In this document: positions 57,359-64,000 of the stretch, piece after piece
Numbering within the stretch: position 1 is the first letter of the stretch
Layout: each line of letters starts with the position of its first letter
Origin: Rapana venosa
Taxonomy: Eukaryota > Mollusca > Gastropoda > Neogastropoda > Muricidae
NCBI GenBank assembly: GCA_028751875.1
Contig: CM054140.1
Location: forward strand, 30,988,663 to 31,052,662
DNA: 64,000 nt
Direction of reading: 5' to 3'
Translations under genes and position numbers: made by a program
The notes under the pieces: model-generated
Told to the model about the DNA's origin: nothing
The model's input: only the letters and a program-made list of their open reading frames with translations
Database searches by the model: none

Positions 57359-57833
57359 TATAATTAAAACAAGAAACAAGAAAAACCACAAGTTTTGTGG
57401 AAAAAAGGGAAGGTGAAGCATTCAAATTATAGAAGGAAACAAAAACCTTCACACAACACACCTAAATACAAGAAAGAAGTCACTGCATTCTAAAAAAAAA
57501 TAAATAAAAAAAATCTAATTGTATATAAGTTTTAAAGAGGGAAAAAGTATGAATAAACAGAGAGAGGCACGCCAATACGTACTTCGTTGCTTTGTTTTAT
57601 GCTTAGCACACTATGTTAATTTGTGTGACTGCTGCTGTGCATGTGTTCCTTTACTAAAAGGTTACATCCCATAACACCCCCGTCCCCCCCCCTCCCCCCC
57701 CCCCCCCCCCCCCCCCCCCCACACCATGCAACGACCAGACAAAGGTTACGCTTTATCATAAATCACCCGAAAAGACAGAGAGGGTATGGGACCTCTTTAA
57801 TAGTGATTTAATACTCTAAATAATAATAATAAC

Positions 57834-57866
<33 letters not shown>

Positions 57867-57886
57867 AATAATAATAATAATAATAA

Positions 57887-57917
<31 letters not shown>

Positions 57918-58470
57918 AATAAACACAACGAAGAGAAAAATATCCTTAAAAGAACGAAAGAAAGGGGGAAAATGTCGATGTGTAAATGCGTGGTGAGAAA
58001 ATGGACTGTTCCATCTTCTTAGCCACTGATTTCATTCATTAAGATGATCCTTCTCCCTGTCTATACTTTTCACAATCTTGGCTAATATGTGTGGGTTACT
58101 GGAAGGATATGATAAAATCTCTTCCACTGCAATAGACCCAGCAATAAATCAAATACGAATGATAGAAAAGTGATAGGACAAAAAAACAACAACAGAGATG
58201 TGTTAGAGATATTTTTGTTTCTACATCTGGAATCATTCTGTCACCACACCAAACAGCCGTGAGGGTGTTCTCTTTAGGAGGCAGTTTCTGGTCTGCTTCT
58301 CTGTTCCTATAATTATTGCCTTCTGGAGCCCTTCCCTGCTTCGTAGAATTATTTGTTGCAATGGCGGCCTAGGGTAAGGGAATAATTATAAGTAGCTGCT
58401 ATTCTGCTGAATTACTTTTTATGCAGGCAGTCGTTTCAAAAAACAGAAATGCATTGCTAAGTTTACACAC
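56781..58470. other. Intergenic, homopolymers and microsatellites
   Basis: A 43-base G run at 57062-57104, (GT)n at 57301-57358, a C-rich run at about 57685-57720 and a compound GAT/AAT/AAG array at 57827-57919. No gene is recognised. Confidence 0.6.
57827..57919. repeat. Compound (GAT)n(AAT)n(AAG)n microsatellite
   Basis: Three trinucleotide arrays in direct succession on the + strand. Confidence 0.95.
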
Positions 58471-58471
58471 C

Positions 58472-58476
<5 letters not shown>

Positions 58477-58518
<42 letters not shown>

Positions 58519-58917
58519 ATCCTCTCCATCCTCCATCTCTCTCTCTCTCTCTCTCTTATGTAAGCAAGCAGAGGAGGATGAAGTACATTTTGTGTTGTGC
58601 TGTCCAGTATTAGAGGATGTTAGGCAGAACTACATCCCTGTTAAATATAGTAGACAGCCTAATTTATTTAGACTCTGTTTACTCCTGGCATCAAGTCATC
58701 CTGAGGTTGTGCGCCGCCTCACTTTATATTTGTGTAAAGCTTTCAGAATAAGAGAGATATTGTTATCCTAAGTCATATTTTTGTAGCTGACTTTTTGTTA
58801 TACAGTAACATGTTGTCTTTACTATTGCTGTTACCCCCACCAAAATACTAAGCAGTTCGGCAACCCCCTTCATGTATGGGCCAATTGCCTTTTTGTGAAT
58901 AAATCATTCGAGTTCGA

Positions 58918-58994
<77 letters not shown>
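58477..58994 (+). mobile_element. 5'-truncated LINE 3' end inside a (TC)n array
   Basis: (CT)n at 58477-58556 leads into a frame (about 58562-58771) reading EEDEVHFVLCCPVLEDVRQN, YIPVKYSRQPNLF, then a stop. This Cys/His segment is typical of LINE ORF2 C-terminal ends. A 150-base 3' UTR follows. It ends with GGGCCAATTGCCTTTTTGTG, AATAAATCATTCGAGTTCGAG and then directly into (TC)n (58919-58994). A near-identical 65-bp 3' end lies at 60387-60451. Confidence 0.85.
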
Positions 58995-58996
<2 letters not shown>

Positions 58997-59218
58997 TTCA
59001 CACACCACACACACACACACACACACATGCACGCACGCTCTCGCACACACGCTGCCAAGCAAAATGTAAACATTCAAAACTGCCCGTCTGCAGAGGTAAA
59101 GGAATGATGAGACACTGTCAATCAGGGAGGGCCTCCACGCTAGTGATCCTGTCTGCTGTTGCCATGGCTCAGCGCCCTGCCAGCATGTGCACCGCCTTCT
59201 GGACTGGCTTGTATGACT

Positions 59219-59257
<39 letters not shown>

Positions 59258-60125
59258 AGACAGACAGACTGACTGACTGACTGACTGACAGACCGACTGA
59301 CAGACTGACTGACTGCAGGCCTCACATCACCCCACAAAAAGCCACCAGGGAATTTACACTGAAACTGTCAGGGCAAAGTAAGTGTCTTGGCTGAGTTGAG
59401 TCTAGCGGAGCCCATCCCTCTCCCCAAATCGCTGGTTGCATGCTGGGTATGTTCGTGTGGTATAATTATAGGCTACCACTGGCCACGTTTAGGCTTTGTT
59501 CTATAGAAGAAGTTATGTGTAGGATTACCTTTTGCACAGTCATGGAACATCGGGGTTTATATAATGATTTCATCTACAAGACTAGTTGCATTCAACAATA
59601 ATCAATGGTAACTCCAGAGGTAGACTGTATGTTCACACAGACAAACAGGTAAGTAAGTGGAAACAGCACCCAGCAGCAAAGTTTGGCTATCAAAACCCGA
59701 CTTGATCCTAACGTCATGTTTGATATAATACCAAATGTCCTCGAGGTGATGTAAACGAGGAAACGACTCACGTGATAAGTGGCAACTGCATAAAATAAAT
59801 AACTTGCCAAGTGCAGTAAAGGTAGATGAATGTCAATGTGTGGTTTGCCCTTCCAGGCGATTGTGACAGGATGGCTTGCAGCGATGGGGTGCATGTAGCA
59901 TGCCTTCCCTGTGTGGACAAGGCTGAGATATGATAAAACATAATGTAGGTGTAGCGAGCTCAGTGACTGCATGATTGTGTCAAAGGTATTCGTTTCCCAT
60001 ATGCCTGTCCTGTCCTGTCCGGTTAGCCGTTTCACTTGCAAGGTTATGCTTTATATACACTACATGTATACTTTTCCCGGGTGTTTTTTTTTTTTAAAGG
60101 GTTACACCCTTTGAGTGAGTATATG
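58995..60125. other. Intergenic
   Basis: A (CA)n tract (about 59001-59027) and an ACTG/ACAG tetranucleotide array (59209-59316) are present. A 149-codon open frame on the minus strand (59592-60041) shows no recognisable family and is treated as incidental. Confidence 0.5.
59209..59316. repeat. (GACT)n/(GACA)n tetranucleotide array
   Basis: About 26 imperfect four-base units. Confidence 0.95.
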
Positions 60126-60126
60126 A

Positions 60127-60300
60127 GAGAGAGAGAGAGAGATAATGTGACAATTTGACAATTCTTTATTTGTGATCAGCTTTACGCCCATTCACAAGGG
60201 GACAGGGGGATGGGGACTGGGCACAACACACATAAATTGGAAGACAAAAATACAGTCAACGACACCGCCGTGTTGTGCCCAGGTTTAAGAGAGAGAGAGA
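60127..60300 (-). mobile_element. Short element with hairpin inside a (GA)n array
   Basis: Between (GA)n tracts at 60127-60141 and 60286-60300 lies a segment whose left edge, GACAATTTGACAATTC then TTTATTTG, looks like the complement of a LINE 3' end (AATAAA, then a duplicated AATTGTC). It contains a perfect 13-bp inverted repeat, CTGGGCACAACAC at 60217-60229 and its complement at 60270-60282. Confidence 0.6.
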
Positions 60301-60338
60301 CAATGACAATGACATTGTGTTGTAATAAGCTGTTAAAG

Positions 60339-60386
<48 letters not shown>

Positions 60387-60388
<2 letters not shown>

Positions 60389-60451
60389 TCGAACTCGAAT
60401 GATTTATTCACAAAAAGGCCATTGGCCCATACATGAAGGGGGTTGCCGAAG
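60387..60451 (-). mobile_element. 65-bp LINE 3' end inside a (GA)n array
   Basis: It is the reverse complement of about 58857-58921 with one visible mismatch. It begins AACTCGAACTCGAATGATT and continues TATTCACAAAAAGGCC. (GA)n lies immediately on both sides (60342-60386 and 60452-60482). Confidence 0.9.
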
Positions 60452-61042
60452 AGAGAGAGGGAGAGAGAGAGAGAGAGAGAGAGCGAGCTAGCTTTAGTTG
60501 TCTCTTTCTTACACTGTTTTGTATAATCCCATACAATGATCGTTAATACCAGCCCAGTTCTCTGCTTGACATTTGAAATGCTTTGCCTGGCCCGAACTTG
60601 TCTACCGAACTTTGGCGCCTTTCTTCCCCCATCATTTTCTGTTTCCTCCTCTACCACCCCCCACCCCCAACCTCATCAGTATTTTTGTTTACTTGAGGGA
60701 GTGGGGGTTTTTTCCTTTGGGGTTTGTTTTTCCACAGAAGTTTCATCATCAGGAAGACCTGTCACCCCTTGTTGCTAGAGGTTCTTTTTAAAAATTTATT
60801 TCGGTTGTTTTTGGCGAGTTTTCTGTTGTTTTGTTTTGTGTTGTTTTGTGTTGTTCAGCTTTTCAGTTGAGCAACTACTGTGTGATACAATCACATACAT
60901 AGCCACAGGAGTACTGAATAGGGGATCTTTTGTTTTCCTACTGTTGTTGTGATGGACGAGAATCATTGAATAGGCATTATTCTCTGTGTTCTCTTGTCGC
61001 TTAGTTTCTCTGTCTGTATGTCTGTATGTCTGTCTCTGTCTC

Positions 61043-61079
<37 letters not shown>

Positions 61080-61194
61080 GTCTCAGAGAAAAAGTTTCAT
61101 AAGTATCTGATTCATTTTCTAATGAGAGAATGTTCTTTAAAAAAATAAATTCATGATTCATGTTCTTTGTGATGTTGGAAATTGAATTGGGGAA

Positions 61195-61247
<53 letters not shown>

Positions 61248-61280
61248 GGGGGGGGGGGGGGGGGGGGGGAGGGGGGGGGG
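61195..61280. repeat. ~85-base nearly pure G run
   Basis: G throughout except single T and A interruptions, the longest homopolymer in the window. Confidence 0.95.
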
Positions 61281-61803
61281 CGTTGTTTACTTTCTGTTTG
61301 TTGTTTTGGTCGTAACTTGATATTGATTTGAACAGAATTTTTATCATTCAAGTTTCATCAACTTTGCAGTCCAGCAAATGATCTTATTCAAGCCCTCTCT
61401 ACATATCTGCACAAGCAAAAATAATAATATTATTGTGACAGATGTCTCCCACAACATTTGACCCCAATTGATTGACAATCTGATCAACCGTTATTTTGGG
61501 AACAAAGCTGGTTTTGAAGCACTAAGTGACTACAAATGTTCAGCAATAAGTAAATGATGGTATTTCAATCAAGCAGAAGGAACAGGTTAGATGAAGAATG
61601 GATGAAAAGAAAGCAGAAGACAGGAGGAAATGTCAATACTATGGTGAAAAGGATAACCCTTGTGTTAATATGATGTTGGTTTTGTTGTTGTTTTTAAACA
61701 AAAAAGTATTATATCAAATCTCTGATGAGGACAAGGCCCAGATGTTACAAAAAGAAAGAAAAAAAAAGTGCTGCCTATTTTCATATTCTTCTCGACAATA
61801 AAA

Positions 61804-61834
<31 letters not shown>

Positions 61835-61929
61835 TGCCGCGCCGCGGCCCCGCTCTTACTGAAATACTGATAATACCTGTATTCCGTTTACATTTCTTTC
61901 CTTGCTATTTTCTAATCCCGTTTAACAGT

Positions 61930-61930
<1 letters not shown>

Positions 61931-61976
<46 letters not shown>
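61931..61976. repeat. 46-base C run
   Basis: Uninterrupted C. Confidence 0.95.
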
Positions 61977-61977
<1 letters not shown>

Positions 61978-63410
61978 TATTGGTATCAAATAAAATAACG
62001 TGGGTGTGTAGTGTCCTGTGTGTTGTTAGCTATTTTCGGAAAAGTCCTTAAGTGTGGGTGTTGTGGAGGTGGGGGCGGGGGGAGGTTGCATACATGAATG
62101 CCTACACGCGTTAAAGATAAATAGTGTGTGTGTGTTCTTTATTTTAACGTCTCTTCCCTCACAGTGATATTAGACGAATGCTTGTGTGCGTGCGTACACT
62201 GATGTAGGTGTTTTGTGGAAGAATAAACTATAAACGTATTGTTTCATTGTACTATGTTTGTGCGTTGGAAGCCCAATACCTAAATGGATGATGTTAAAAT
62301 ACTATCATATATATTAATTCTATTTGTCGATAATAAACGACATGGGCCAAATATTGATTGCTTATTCCATTGTCCTCGAAATACAAGAATAGTAATAATA
62401 ATAATAATAATTAATAATAATAGGTAGCCATACTCAGAGTTCAGATGATTCGTTTCCCTATCAAAGAGAGTACAGGCTGCTATGCTTAGAGCTTGTGGTA
62501 GGTGAAGACAACAACATGGACACAGCACTTCAAAGCAGGACAACATTTCAATGTGGGCCTTGGCATTTTTTGCTGGCATCAGTTAACTCACACAGCTTTT
62601 TGACCTGGGCCAGGACATTGCTATTTTTGTCACAATCTTGTCCGCATTATTTATTTGCAGTAGGCGTGCTGTTTGTTGGTTTGTTTGTTTGTTTTAGAAG
62701 CGTGGAGACTGCCTTCAACAGCTGGATTATTGTGTATGGCCAACGAAATACCTCTTCTTTGAGTGTTCTGCTTTTGTTTGTTTGGGGTTTTGGGGGAGAG
62801 GAAAGGGGTGTTTGTTATGGGTGGGGGGGGGGGGGGGGGGGGGGAGGCGGTTGCCTAGAGGGCTGGTTGTAGAAAAGCTTGTTTGCTTATGCCATAACCC
62901 TCTTTTAATTCAGTTCAATTCATTCAGTTCAATTCATGGGTGTATCTGTTTGCCTCTCTCTCGCCTCTCTCTCTCTCTTGGCTTTTTAAAAAACAAAACC
63001 ACCAATCAAGTGAATCAGGTATTAATTATTAATTATTAGTGAATTGATCAACCAGTTATAATTTTTTTTTCATGGACATCTGTCTGTGTTGCAAACGTGA
63101 AGGAGGCCTATGGTTTATTTCAAGCTATACAGTACTTTTACTAAAACGACATTCAATCCCCCAATCCCTCCACACACAAAAAGCCCCAACAACAAAACAA
63201 TAATCCAAAAACACAACAACAAACAAAAATAAACCCGAGGGAAAAAGGGGGGTGATTGCATAAACACAAGCTTTCACACTTGTGTGGGGATTTGGGTGTG
63301 TATTACACAAACAACACAAAACTAAAACAATCAGCCAACCAACTGAACAAAACAAAACCAAACAAAAACCAACAAAACCTCAACACCCCCCCCCCCCCCC
63401 CCCCACCCAC

Positions 63411-63443
<33 letters not shown>

Positions 63444-63873
63444 GGGGAGAGAAGGAGAGAGGAGTGGAGAGTGTAGTTGTACACAATATAACAAGCAACC
63501 AAAAAAGGAAAGCAGTTAAGAATGGCTAAATTCAAATCCCCACAGTTGCACAGCATGTCTGAACACGCCCAGTCGTTTTCACACACACAAATCGATACTG
63601 ACACAGCCTGCTCCAGCTGCTACTGCCAAACTTCAAGTCATATTTATTATTATCCTGATCTTAGTGGGCTCCTAGGCCAACCGATAAATAAATAAATGCA
63701 CGAAAGAATAAACGGATTAATATGAAATTTACAGGAAGAAAGGAATGAGCCAAACGTATTATGCCCCCCTCACACACACACACACACGGGAAAAAAACAA
63801 CCGGATAGGACAGTGCATGTGCATGTGTGCGTTACACACACAGAGAGACACATAGACCATAAGATAGACACAT

Positions 63874-63879
<6 letters not shown>

Positions 63880-63938
<59 letters not shown>

Positions 63939-63957
63939 TATATATATTATATATATT

Positions 63958-64000
<43 letters not shown>
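63880..64000. repeat. (CA)n, (AT)n and (GA)n compound microsatellite at window end
   Basis: (CA)n to about 63917, AT-rich tracts with TATTAT turns to about 63976, then (GA)n running off the window. Confidence 0.95.

Larger units (their letters stand above)
60490..63920. other. Intergenic, homopolymer-dominated
   Basis: No gene is recognised. It contains G runs at about 61195-61280 (almost unbroken) and 62822-62844, and C runs at 61931-61976 and 63386-63404. (TC)n-like sequence lies near 61060. The proline and glycine open frames are artefacts. Confidence 0.6.

Noticed and set aside
59592..60041. 149-codon open frame on the minus strand
   Set aside because: No recognisable domain, no splice or neighbour support and no conservation evidence. 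A frame of this size can arise by chance in 64 kb.
61151..61347. Polyproline open frames
   Set aside because: They are translations of an ~85-base G run read on the minus strand.

Overview
This is a eukaryotic, animal-type window. It has spliced genes with short GT-AG exons in kilobase introns, dense microsatellites, very long G or C homopolymers, tRNA-derived SINEs and 5'-truncated LINE ends. The proteins match animal families, and the repeat landscape suggests a marine invertebrate, probably a mollusc and perhaps a gastropod. The organism assignment is inference.

Three genes can be recognised. (1) SPTLC1, the non-catalytic LCB1 subunit of serine palmitoyltransferase, lies on the + strand. 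Fifteen exons run from 15105 to 29442, and a possible first exon lies near 13043. (2) PRPF38A, the Prp38 spliceosome-activation factor, lies on the - strand from 41217 to 32210. Its nine exons all join in phase to give about 348 residues ending in an RS-like tail. SPTLC1 and PRPF38A converge tail to tail. (3) CYB5RL, a cytochrome b5 reductase-like flavoprotein, lies on the - strand from 51333 to 45571 in six exons (about 309 residues). Just upstream of it, a two-exon open frame (52895 to about 51602, - strand) begins in a CpG-richer stretch. I do not recognise its product; it may be a small gene or the 5' end of the CYB5RL transcript. These genes have unrelated housekeeping roles (sphingolipid synthesis, splicing, redox), and nothing in the sequence shows that they work together.

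Single-base frame disruptions occur inside otherwise conserved exons of SPTLC1 (near 15147 and within 25555-25665) and CYB5RL (near 46845). The splice phases on either side stay correct. Uncorrected sequencing or assembly indels are therefore the simplest explanation, with real lesions as the alternative.

Region by region: 1-13000 is non-coding and AT-rich, with SINEs, one 5'-truncated LINE with a clear target duplication (4380-4850), a foldback (12138-12376) and (CT)n arrays. 13000-31200 is SPTLC1 with SINEs and minisatellites in its introns. 31870-41300 is PRPF38A, with a TTAA-flanked piggyBac-like non-autonomous element in its last intron. 41300-45570 is intergenic. 45570-52900 is CYB5RL and the upstream frame. 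53000-64000 is gene-poor and repeat-dominated, with LINE 3' ends sitting inside (TC)n/(GA)n microsatellites.

The most interesting material is mobile. There is a tRNA-headed SINE family whose copies share a head and body but differ in 3' modules, and a SINE that joins a tRNA-like head to a 5S rRNA-like segment. There is also a LINE whose two visible 3' ends both lie within TC/GA arrays, and the piggyBac-like element.
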